This document shows, piece by piece, positions 21,558 to 31,760 of a stretch of 64,000 nt of DNA. Positions within the stretch are counted from its first letter, which is position 1. Every line of letters starts with the position of its first letter. The stretch is from Porpolomopsis calyptriformis (Eukaryota; Basidiomycota; Agaricomycetes; Agaricales; Hygrophoraceae). The notes beneath the pieces are model-generated. The model saw only the letters and a program-made list of their open reading frames with translations, did not search any database and was not told the origin of the DNA. Both the position numbers and the translations under genes were made by a program. The stretch covers positions 186,001-250,000 of the forward strand of contig OX621166.1 of the NCBI GenBank assembly GCA_951640195.1. Direction: 5' to 3'.

Positions 21558-23477
21558 ATGACATCTCCCATCCAATTCAAATGCTCAAACATGGTCATCG
21601 AACCAATAGGGGAAAAATGTACAGTGGTCGACGTGTCTTTTGTGGCATTGGGTGCAAGGTGTGTTCAAATTGGTCTGCGCGATACAAACCCCATTCCCAA
21701 CTTTTCTTCTAGCATGATACTGAAGGTCACTGGGTCATTAATCCCAGTGATAACTGTTTATGTAGAGAGGGAAGCGATAGGGTGTGAGGTAGATTCATCA
21801 ACGTCGTCTGGCCCTAACATCCATTCCTCTGACTTCAAACCAAAAAAAAAAAAAACACTTTCAGATCTCATCAGGGTCAGAGGGCGAAGACCCTGTGATC
21901 CTCATTCTGTCTGTGAGAACGACGAGGCCCATGAGGGAGGAACTAGCGTGTTGTTTGGGTTGTCCTACGTTGTGTAATATCTTTCTTTTTATATTCCGCT
22001 TCAACCTAGCTCAAATATTGACTACGTCCCCAGATCTCGAATTTTGTTTCAACATTGGCCTTCAATTTGACACCACCCACCAATCTTGGGACCTAAAGAG
22101 GTTTCAGTGCTTGGTGAACTCTTTGGCCCCAAATTTCCGTTATTCAAGATTCGTAGTTTTCAAGTGAATTAAATCGGATTCATGAACTTCTTCTGCTTTT
22201 AACCTGACCTTGCAGAACATCTCAAGAGTCTATAGCCACCTGGGAACACTTTCAGACTGTCACGACACCCGTTGAGTAAGTTATCATATCTCCATTTTGG
22301 TTTGGTTTTCTATTCGCTATCATTCCTTCTTAATCAAACTTCTTTTGACACGGCAGAGACCCTAGAGCCACGACGGTGGTGTCGTGGGGAAGGCCAGGCT
22401 CCGTTGAGATTATGTCACTGGACAGCTTCAATCGGATCAAAAACAAGACAGGGTGGTTAACCGGGGAGGCAATAAACTTTGCAGCTTGGTAAGTCAGACA
22501 ATCTCCCAGTTAATCTTTCTTTCATCTTATTATTTTTGTTTTTCACATCGTTAGGGATGCCATGAAGACTTTGGGTACAGAACGTCTTGCACACGTTGCG
22601 GACACATACTTTTTCAAACAACTCCAGTGCGTCTGAGTCATGAGCTATTTATTTATTCTTACGTGGTCTTTTATTTCATATGTCCTTCTGATCTGATTCA
22701 GGGACCACTCAGATGACCTCAGATGGCTGTCGCAAACCATGGCAAAATACAACATGTATAATAGGGATTATTTGCTGCTGCCAGTGAATGCAAATGAGTA
22801 AGCAGATGTTTCGTTATAAAGGAGTTCCTGAATTGCGCTTTCCCCCCTCAGGAACCATTGGTGCCTAATCATAGTTGACCACCCAAGGTATTGCGTCTCT
22901 GATAACCTGAGGATACAGAAACAGACATAAGTACTCCGGTATGTAATGCTTATTCTCGTGAATTCATTTTTTTCTGTGTGAAAGATGAGTCTTCTTGGTG
23001 GACTCAATGAAGCGACGTCGGGAGGTTGAAAAAACAACTATCAAAGAATGGCTGATGTTCATGGTTCGAGAAATTGGGAAGGCGAAGCCAGATCCATGAG
23101 CTATTCGTTTTTATGAACCGGAGGCAAGTCTCAAAATGCAAAATTCCGCATGCTATATCTTACGTTTTGATGGGTTTGTGGGATCTTTCTTTGTTCTGTT
23201 TTGTAGGTTCCGCAACAATCCAACTACAACGACTGTGGTTTGTATTTGATCCATTTCATCAGGATGGTCCTCGGTGATCTGCAGAAATTTTGCAATGAAA
23301 TGGTTGTCAGTTGCTGCTTTCCTTTTTGCCTTAATAAATGAAATGACACAACAATTATCACAGAAGGAATATACTCGGGACCAAGTCAATTTACTTTGGA
23401 AACCAGAAACAATGGGGACTCGTCAATCCCTGGTGAGACTATTGCAGGCCCAAGCAGCAAAAAACATTACTACCTGA
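21558..23477 (+). pseudogene. Ulp1-type (C48) SUMO-peptidase-like gene, degraded
   Basis: C48 cysteine peptidases remove SUMO-like modifiers in the nucleus. From about 22,216 successive exons read TWEHFQTVTTPVE, a substrate-side block IKNKTGWLTGEAINFAAW, YNMYNRDYLLLPVNANE, the catalytic-His segment NHWCLIIVDHPR, then FLVDSMKRRREVEKTT, and the catalytic block VPQQSNYNDCGLYLIHFIRM (Gln...Asp-Cys-Gly), ending EYTRDQVNLLWKPETMG and a stop at 23477. A TGA at 23097-23099 breaks the exon after GKAKPDP, and the join near 22890-22985 shifts frame. The ORF at 21558-21977 (MTSPIQFKCSNMVIEPIG) may be its N-terminus or a separate gene. In fungi such genes are known partners of large DNA transposons; no transposase was seen next to it. 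Confidence 0.7.
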
Positions 23478-23596
23478 TGGTTCCGCAACTCTCGGTACCC
23501 CGAAAAAAAGAGACGAGTTGGATAAAGGAAGCTCTGGAGGTCTGGAGGTCTGCGTGATTGGGGATGAGGCCACAAAGCCTGGCCTTCAGCGCTGTG

Positions 23597-23700
23597 TTAA
23601 ACCATGTTACGCTGGGTTGCGCCTATGTTACACTGGGTTGCACCTATGTTACACTGAGTTGCGCCTATGTTACACCTATGTTACCTGTGTTAAACCACGT
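23597..23700 (-). repeat. Second copy of the GTAACAYRGG minisatellite, inverted
   Basis: About ten units read CCTATGTTAC / CTGGGTTGCG on the plus strand, the reverse complement of the array at 13750-13993. It abuts the 3' end of the Ulp1-like gene. Confidence 0.8.
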
Positions 23701-24405
23701 TGCGCCACATTCGTTCCTACAACCTTCAAAAACCAATTCCCATCAGACTCTGCCCCCAATGATTCCTTGTCTGCTTTTACTTTTTCCTGTACCTACACCC
23801 TCTGCGCTTTCCCTTTCTTGGTGTTGTGAGTTGAGGATTGACGGTGACTACGACTGCGCGTTCGACTTGCACTGCGCACAGTAATCCGCTTTTGGAGATA
23901 GGGGAAGAAGCGCAAGGGGTGGGGCGTTTCTTTCCTTTCTTAATCAATTTATACTAATTGCATATTAAATTTCAGCCATGCCTGAAACGAACGAACCGGG
24001 CCTGGGGTAACGCACGGATTAACGGAATAGGGGAACAAATGAAACCAAAGCAATGTAGCGACAAACCGCCCACCTCGCGCACCTGCGAGTCACCTCGTGA
24101 ATTCCAGGAAAATGTCAATTGACACGGCAGTCCTTGTTCGTGGGGTTACGAAGGCAAGGATCGGTCAGATGTGCACTTTGGGAGCCTTTCAACTGTCTCT
24201 GTACGTAGTATACTGACAGTTGCTCCTAAGACGATCGTTATTTATCAGGCCCGCAGTGCATTCCTTGAAAAGGGAAGGTAGATTTGGGTACTCTTGTGCG
24301 TGTAGTCTTGTTCCGTGTGAGGTTAAATACTTTAGTTTTGGCCTCTTGGCGCCTTTTCATTTTAAATTGTATGGGATTAAAAATTAGCAAACGGCTTTTG
24401 TAATA
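23701..24405. other. Intergenic, no gene recognised
   Basis: No supported ORF is present. It separates the Ulp1-like and the second JmjC gene, whose 3' ends face each other. Confidence 0.5.
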
Positions 24406-26021
24406 TTAAGTAAGAGCCCTTGATAGCTCGTTCACCCTTCCCTTGGTATCCTCTAAGACATTCCTCAAGTCCAGTGTCTCCGCGTGCACCAGTATATTCT
24501 TCAAAAGCTTTCCCCATTCTGTGAGTTCGGGGCCTATCTGATTTATGAGCTCGGCTGCAGAGCCTACAGGAACCCCATTCTCCACATAGTTTGAGATGTA
24601 TGAGAGTTCTTGATCGATTCCTTCAAAAGCTTCTCTCCACCATTCGTATCTGAATGCCTTTACTCCGCAGTGTGTTGATGCAGCTAGGCTGATCACGGCG
24701 TGAAGTCCGTATGGAGGCAGTCTGAACCCAGCACGATCTGTGACATAGCGGACGGAGAGTTCCTGGAGTTCCCGGATGGCCAGGATGGTCATATCTTTTG
24801 ACTCCGGTGCAAACCTTTTCTGCATGAACCAGCGAATGTTCCCTGGAGTCCCAGGCCAAAAGAGCCATAACTTTTCCCCAGTAATGTGGTACATCACTTG
24901 AGAGGCTCCGTGATAGTCGAAATGGGGCTCTGTAAAGGCTCCTGGTGGTGAGATGGTGCTGGACCAGGCAGGTTCCTTCTGTTTCATTCATTCTACAACC
25001 ATGTTTTTCAAAAATTCCAGGTTCAGGGTTAACCCGCAGGATAGACTACTGCTGGGTTTAAAGGGGACCTCTAGGGCGGTCAGGAACCTCCGGTTTGGTT
25101 GTTCCCAATCAAGGATTGTCTGGTTCTGGACCAGCGATGCAAGGAACTCTGAAGGTTTGGTGGCGAAAGATTGACCAAAGTGTTGATTATAGCAGCTTAC
25201 GCCAGCCATGTCCTTGCTTCTTGAGAAAGCGTAGACGTCGTCGAGCACGGTGGAGAGGGTAGGCGCTACATTGTATGTACATTCCACGTCCGTGATGTGG
25301 ATGACGATCGGCTTGGCCATATTGAGGAGTTCGAGGAGAACTCGCTTAGCTGCAGCTTGTCGCGGGTACCAAGAGAGCGGAGGAGAGGTCCACTTCTTCA
25401 GGAGCTTCTCAACCCATTTGTTTTCTTCGCACGCGGCACGAAAGACCTCATGGTCAGACGTATCAGCGCAGACTTGTGGTTCTAAGGGTGGTTGAATTTC
25501 CGAGGGGGCTGGTGTAAATTCACCTTCCTTGTGCATATCCGGGTCAGCTTCATCTACAATTCCAGAAATTCTTCAGATGATTCTATGACAGCTTCGTATT
25601 AGCCGTGAACATACCGGCGTTGTTTAATTTTTGCTTCTTCGCCTTTCTAGAGTGTCTCATCCGCAAAGCACTCCTTGCCACCCATTGAAGGGGTTCGAAT
25701 TCGAGCACTCGGTCGTTGAGCCTCGGATGCTGGAATTTGCGTGATTCTGGAGCGGGTTCCCATCCGACGTCAGTCCGTATGTGGAACGTCAGCCAGGGTT
25801 CTCCTTCTTGGTGATGGGAGTGAACATCCCCAGGGAGTCCAAAGTTAGGGAGTGGGTCTTCAACACCAGACCAGGAAATGAAGCGAGTCTTGGTTTTGGT
25901 TTTTCCTATCATCCATATCTGATATTTCACTCCATCTGAGTCCAGGCCTTTGAGTCTATGCTGAAAGTTTGAGAAGTTGGTTACTTACTGGGACATTGTG
26001 TGATCTGGCTTTTAATGCCAT
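24406..26021 (-). pseudogene. JmjC-domain protein with intact metal site but one in-frame stop
   Basis: Three exons join in frame: MALKARSHNVP (26021), HRLKGLDSDGVKYQIWMIG... to LNNA, then DEADPDMHKEGEF... to the stop at 24406. The C-terminal third is a JmjC fold: SPPGAFTEPHFDYHGASQ (His-x-Asp metal ligands), GEKLWLFWPGTPGN, and FRLPPYGLHAVISL (distal His). JmjC enzymes use Fe(II) and 2-oxoglutarate, typically to demethylate histones or hydroxylate proteins. A TGA at 24988-24990 lies between VVE and MKQKEPAW just before the JmjC core; Arg (CGA) would restore the frame. Apart from that codon the gene looks whole, so the loss may be recent, or the TGA may be a sequence or strain variant. Confidence 0.75.
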
Positions 26022-27480
26022 CGTCGGTGTGGGGATCCATCCTTACAAATCTAAGGGCTTGGAAGAAAATTGGGTTGGGTGTCTAAGCTGGGTGTTTGGG
26101 GCAAGGCTGAGGGATGCCACAGGGCCTTTGGCTGAGTTATTTATATATTACTGGAGATGAATTTATGTTTCCTAAAGAGTTGGGCATCATTCAAGAAAGC
26201 CAAGCATACTAGCGCGTAACGTGGCCTCGTTTTGTGCGCGCGTGGATATCCCTTAGCCTCAAGCTTTGAGTGCAAACCTCGGAAGATTACAGTGTTGATT
26301 GTGTTTGCGCAAACCATTAGAGTGGTGTAAGGGATAAAGACCAAAGCCAAACTGAAAACAGGAGGATACAATATACCTGCGCACGCTGTGACTCGCTTGA
26401 ATTATTCACGTGACTAGGATCATTGAAAAGGTTACAGGAACAGGTCTCTCTTCTCCACATTCCAACAGTCTCCTTGACACAGTGGAACAAGATGACAAAT
26501 AAATATCCATCTATCCCCGCTGCCTATTCAAATGACCTTCTTGGGAGAAGCTCAAGGATAGCAACAAAATCGATCAGGAAACTGAAAATTCAAGAAGGAA
26601 AGATGCCGTGGGTGCCCCAAAAACGAGTGCAGCAAGAATTACGACAAATAAAACTGCAACCACAACTACTTCACCTCATTTACACACTGGATCCCAGACC
26701 ACCCTTCAGCTATCCATACATCTGTTTTTTTCCTCCATTTCGACAGACCACCCTCTCTTTCTCCTCTTTCCTGCAATTTTATCCTCTATAATCTCCGGCG
26801 GAATCACACCATTCGTGACATTAATAATTGGTCATTCCTTCGATTCCTTCACCAGTTTCCCTCTTTGCAATCTGACAAGGTCTGACAAGGAATACCTATT
26901 GCCCAGCGTCTGCATGGCTGCGCTTGGCCCAGTTTGCTCAGCGCGCAGTTGTGCAGCACCCATTGTATCACGCCTGACCCTACATTTGATGCCTGCCGAT
27001 GTGCATCCCGCAATACATTGCCCTGACTAAAAGGCAAATTGGCAGCGGCATCCCTCCTCAGCTTTGTTGAGGCTCCCTCCTCCATTCTCCACAAGCTGAT
27101 CAAGTGTCACAGCACTCTCGTCCCCGTAAATCCCGTTTTGCGTGAGATCTTGCCATCGCAGTGCTTTGGTGAATTCTTGGTGCTCAGTCCGACGTTTGCC
27201 TTCCCATCACTTTTTCCTCCTTACCATTCTTCTCCTCCACCTAGTCAACTTCCTTGGCTATCCTGGGCCATCCCGTCTCCCACTCCCAATCCCATCTCCC
27301 ACTCCTCCTCATCTCTCTCAATCACCCAAATCACTGTCCCACTCATCCTTCGATTGGCTTCCACCCAGCCTCTCCTAAATCCAATGCCACTATATCGCTG
27401 AGGCTATTTACCTTCCTGCAATGTTTTCCGCCTCGGACGTTTGCCTGACTTGCTTCCCCCCAACTTCTTTAGCATATTCA
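26022..27480. other. Region of unclear content upstream of the Skt5-like remnant
   Basis: Several overlapping plus-strand frames occur (26423-26791, 26608-27030, 27039-27401) but none shows a motif I know. Pyrimidine-rich sequence dominates 27,190-27,380. Lost 5' exons of the Sel1-repeat gene could lie here. Confidence 0.4.
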
Positions 27481-27653
27481 TTCTCCTAGGTTCCACTCCA
27501 ACACAAGAAGCGTGCAGCCACCTCGAACGCGCCGCGTACCTCCATTTTGCTCTCGCACAGTACAAACTTGCACAGACCTATGAGTTTGCGCGACCCCCGT
27601 TCCCTTTCAATCCACTGCTCAGTGTACACTATTACAGCCTATCCAGCGAGCAA

Positions 27654-27664
27654 GGCGAGAGCAA
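27654..27664 (+). repeat. Left target-site duplication of the LINE
   Basis: GGCGAGAGCAA here matches GGTGAGAGCAA at 28898-28908, with one C/T difference. The two flank the LINE exactly. Confidence 0.85.
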
Positions 27665-28897
27665 CGAACCGACCTCCCTCCGATACAAACTAGGAAACAA
27701 CGTGGAACACGTAGTCTACGAAGGAGAACTGGTAGGTGTTCTCATGGCAATGGAACTAATATGCAAATATAAAGGTAACAACACAGTATGCGCAATAATC
27801 TGCGATAACCAAGCAGCAATCAAATCAATCCCACTCAGAAGATGAGGACCAGCACAATACCTTCTCGAAGAAATAGCCAAAGTGGAAGACGGAGCAAGGA
27901 AAGAAAACAACACAAGTCTAACGATAAAACTACGCTGGATCTCAGGGCACGATGGATCAAAAGGAAACGACCTAGCCGATAGTGAGGCAAAAGGGGCAAC
28001 AAAAGGAGAATGCAGCAGAATGGAGGAGCTACCAACTCTGCTAAGAAAAATGCTACCACTAAGTGTCTCTGCGATACGACAGAAAATCCATGCTGACATC
28101 AAACAACAATGGAAACAGACATGGGAGAAGTCCAAAAGATACGAGAGAATAAACGCGATAGACTCAAAACTCACAAACAGATCCTTCAGAAAACTCACGG
28201 ACATGACGCCGAAGCCATGGGCAAGCATACTGATGCAACTCAGGACTAGACATATTCCACTAAAGAAGTACCTACACAAAATCAGGAAATCACCATCGCC
28301 AAACTGCCGCTATTGCGAAGGAATAAAGGAAACAGTATTCCACTACCTATTCGACTGTCAAAGATACGCTAACCAGAGACAGGAGCTGAGGTGAAAATTA
28401 GGTCGGAAAGCTAACTCGATTTCGCACCTGCTAGCAAGCGCAGACACCTACTAAAATACGTCAATGACACTGAAAGATTAAAAGAAACATTCAATGACCT
28501 CTCAAGAGCTCAGACCAAAAAACACAATGACGAAACAAAGAAAATGACTAGAGGAGAAAGAAAGAAAAGGAAAGGAAAGGGCACCATGCTGGACCGTATC
28601 TACACCCCCTTCACCAACAAACACCACCCACCCTCACTGCCAATATCCAGGCATGTGATCAAACAGCACCCATTTGGATGCGTATCTGAAAAGACCACTC
28701 AAGGATAGCAGTTGAAGTCACGACGCACTGAAAACAGGGCGGTAGCCAATCCGACTCTGGGCCCACGGGGGAGAGGATCTCCCGCGGGTGCTGAGGTGGT
28801 CGAATCAACAGTACAGTAGCGATTGTGTAGTGTCTAACATGAGGCCAAGCCTCGAGGACAATAAACCGGATTCAAAAAAAAAAAAAAAAAAAAAAAA
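27665..28897 (+). mobile_element. 5'-truncated non-LTR retrotransposon (LINE) with RNase H
   Basis: This 1,233-bp insertion begins inside an RNase H domain (VYEGELVGVLMAMEL with the catalytic Glu; VCAIICDNQAAIKSI with Asp; WISGHDGSKGNDLADSEA). It continues into a C-terminal region with a Zn-knuckle-like motif (CRYCEGIKETVFHYLFDC), a basic tail, a 3' UTR and a 24-bp poly(A) at 28874-28897. Endonuclease and reverse transcriptase are missing, as in typical 5' truncation. A TGA at 27843-27845 and a stop before the tail show it is dead. Target duplications flank it. It fuses in frame with the Sel1 exon on its left, making a chimeric ORF of 134 codons that is accidental. The RNase H placement suits Tad/I-type fungal LINEs. 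Confidence 0.88.
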
Positions 28898-28908
28898 GGT
28901 GAGAGCAA
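28898..28908 (+). repeat. Right target-site duplication of the LINE
   Basis: GGTGAGAGCAA directly follows the poly(A) and repeats the left copy except for one C-to-T change. The adjacent sequence resumes the Sel1-repeat coding frame (SKADMALSKW). Confidence 0.85.
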
Positions 28909-29889
28909 AGCCGACATGGCACTCAGCAAGTGGGTTCCCTGGGTGGCGCCGAGGGGGTGCTTGCAAAAAATACCAATCCCTTGCATTGAGCTTTGCGGAG
29001 AAGGCAGCAAGAAAGGTCTTTACCCTAGCGCCAAGTTGCTATACCCTAAGTCAGTGTGGGGTGTCTGAAAGATATCGATGCAGCCAGAAAGTGGTATATC
29101 AAAGGTATCTCGCTCTTTCCACCTTTCACCAACCTGTTCAACCATTCAACGATTTATTGGGCCTCAGAGGATGGAAATCCGGATGGCACTGAATGCCTTA
29201 CAAGCACTTTCTCTGCCACAGCCTCAGCTCAGGTGCTTTCTTGGCAAGCTATTACCGAGCACAAGCTCATTTTCAAAAAAGGACAGAGGTGAAGCATCGC
29301 ACAGCCGAGTTGTCTCCTAGCCCCAGACACTTCGAGCGGGATCTTCCCAGCCTGAATATGACAACATTGAGGGGATGATTTTATTATTATCAGAACTTGC
29401 ACACGGGCATATCTAATCTATTCAAAAAGCTAACTTGCGTTGGAAGGTGCGAGGTCATTATTGTACTGAGAGTTGACAACAAGAAAGGTCTGCGATTTAT
29501 TCTCGCGTCAAGATCACACTAGGGTGCATCGATTTCTCCAAACGGCGTGTATCTCTGGAAGATGGTTATAAGATGCGAAGAACGATACGCGAAGGCAAAT
29601 TGTCATCTGGTTGATCTGTGGAAGGCGTGGCAGCCAATTGTGGGAGAGAAAGACAGCAAAAAGATTGAAACGAGTTAAAGGAGATAGCGAAGAGAAGAGA
29701 TTGGAGAAGCTTTATGAACAAGTTGCATGGCCATTGGGGAAAAAGTGCGGTCATCTGCATGACTCGTTCAAACTGGCCTTTGAATGACCCTTCGTCAAGC
29801 TGCAGTCATCACCGGCGACTCCCATTCCTTCCTCCACTCAGGTGATCCTAATGAACGCAATTGTGCAACAAACTAACACCGCAACAAAT

Positions 29890-30330
29890 CAAACCTTGGG
29901 CTGATAATTGCACTCAAGCTGGCATCGGTGCAATCAAGAAGGCCCTGTGAGCCAGTGAGAAGGAATGCAGTGAAACTGTCCCGATTGAAGCTAAGTGAGT
30001 AGCACCACCTTTGTACGTCCCAAGCACCAACGCTGCAGACGAGGTTGATCGTGGCATGCTAGGCGGTGATCCCTTGCTGACTGTGATTTCTATAGCTCAA
30101 ACGTACAATAGAAATTACAATTGAAGACAGTGGGGGAGGGAGGGCAGGATGTGAAGATCAAGGTGACCGTTTACATTCCCCTCATTTGTCACCGCGATGA
30201 ATGCTAACTTCTCTTTCTTTTAGCCTAAGGCAGGTTCAGAGACAGATGAATGAGACTTGGAGCAGCTCTGTGATCAAGGCCGGTCAAGAAAATGCAGGAG
30301 CAATAAGGGTGAGGATGATGCCGCGTAGCT
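29890..30330 (+). pseudogene. eIF2-alpha-like (SUI2) gene fragment
   Basis: Scattered blocks match the C-terminal domain of translation initiation factor eIF2-alpha: TQAGIGAIKKAL, ASEKECSETVPIEAK, VAPPLYVPSTNAADEV, TIEITIEDSGG, VKIK, and after an apparent intron PKAGSETDE with EQENAG-like sequence in a shifted frame. Several stops and frame changes separate them. The usual eIF2-alpha order (APPLYV, then KLE..I..I, then KPK..ET) is kept. The S1 domain with the regulatory Ser is not present. Like the 14-3-3 and Skt5 remnants, it keeps an intron and is a broken genomic copy. Confidence 0.55.
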
Positions 30331-30544
30331 TTGGGAGGCATCACAAGCCCCCCCAGCGAGAGTTGAGTGCAGTGACAATTTAATGAACAAAGAGACTCAA
30401 GGCTAGACAGCTTCACACCTTGCCATGTTGTACGTATGGTTAAGAAAAGTTTCCAGTGGGTATCCAGGTTTCATAGAGGCATGCTGGCATTGATACGGGG
30501 GAATAGTAGTGGTTTTTATGAAGAACACTGGTTACAAGGGGGGG

Positions 30545-31760
30545 TAATACCCCTTGTAGTGAGAATAAAATCCTGATGCTTAGAGAGCTCTCTGATAAGT
30601 TAAAGGTATACCACCCCATAATATCTTATATACTTATTGCGGCACCTTAGTCAATTCATACATGAGGATTAGACTATTCCCAATGTTTGTAACACTGATG
30701 CTATTGATTGAACATGAAATCCTAATGCTCAGAGAGCTCTGTGATAACTTGAAGGTATACCCCCCCCTACCTCCTGTATACTTCTTGCGGCACCCCAGTC
30801 TATCTACACATGATGATTGGACTATTCCCAATGTTTGTAACACTGGTGCTATTGATTGAACATGAAATCCTGATGCTCAGAGAGCTCTGTGATAAGTTAG
30901 AGATATACCCCCCATACCCCTTATATAGCTTATTGCAGTGCCTCATTCTGTCTATATATTGTCATTCCAAGCATCTATAACACTAGTGCTATTGATTGAA
31001 CATGAAATTGTGATGTTTAAAGAGGTCTGTGATAAGTTGGAGATATACTCCCCCATACCCCTTATATAGCTTATTGCAGTACCTCATTCTGACCATATAT
31101 TGTTATTCCAAGCATCTATCACACTGGTGCTATTGATTGAACATGAAATTGTGATGTTTAAAGAGGTCTGTGATAAGTTGGAGATATACTCCCTCATACC
31201 CTTTATATAACTTATTGGAGTGCCTTATTCTATCCATATATTGTTATTCCGAGCATCTATGACACTAGTGCTATTGATTAAACATGAAATCATAATATTT
31301 AAAGATCTCTGTAATAAGTTGGAGATATACCCCCCCATACCCCTTATATGGCTTATTGCGGTACCTTATTCTACCTATACATCAGGATTTTGTTATTCCG
31401 AGCCTCTATGACACTACTGCTATCAATTGAACATGCAATCCCGATTTTTAAAGACCTCTGTGATAAGTTGGAGATATACCCCTCCATACCCCTTATATAG
31501 CTTATTGCGGTACCCCAAATGGTCTATAAATCAGGATTTTTGTATTCCCAGTATCTGTGACACTAGCGCTATTGATTGAACATGAAATCCCGATTTTTAA
31601 GGACCTCTGTGATAAGTTGGAGATATCCCCCCCCATACCCCTTATATAACTGATTGCGGTACCCCAAATGGTCCATAAATCGGGATTGTTGTATTCCCCA
31701 CCTCTATGCCACTGGGGCTATCGATTGAATATAAAACCCTGATTTTTAGAGCAGTCTATA
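30545..31760. repeat. Satellite array, about 8-9 units of 140-149 bp
   Basis: Each unit contains GCTATTGATTGAACATGAAAT, an AGAG/AAGAG...CTCTGTGATAAGTTGGAGATA block, a C-run (CCCCCC) followed by ATACCCCTTATATAG, and a variable TCTATNNAT...TGTATTCC segment. Anchors fall at about 30721, 30869, 31009, 31150, 31291, 31440, 31589 and 31737, giving periods of 148, 140, 141, 141, 149, 149 and 148. Divergence rises towards the right end. No ORF is shared between units. Confidence 0.88.

Larger units (their letters stand above)
27490..29292 (+). pseudogene. Skt5/Chs4-like Sel1-repeat gene split by a LINE
   Basis: Sel1-repeat proteins of the Skt5 type activate chitin synthase at the cell cortex. Left of the LINE: HLERAAYLHFALAQYKLAQTY, PFPFNPLLSVHYYSLSSEQGE. 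Right of it: GESKADMALSKW, then in shifted frames NTNPLH, FAEKAARKVF, VQKDIDAARKWYIKGI and ITEHKL. The two sides join exactly across the insertion (…QGE / GESKAD…). The right side needs several frame changes and contains intron remnants, so it was decaying before or after the insertion. Upstream exons were not found. It is a remnant of a housekeeping-type gene, presumably a duplicate. Confidence 0.75.

Noticed and set aside
27441..27845. A 134-codon ORF that could be read as one gene
   Set aside because: It is a chance in-frame fusion of a Sel1-repeat exon with the 5'-truncated LINE; the junction coincides with the target-site duplication.
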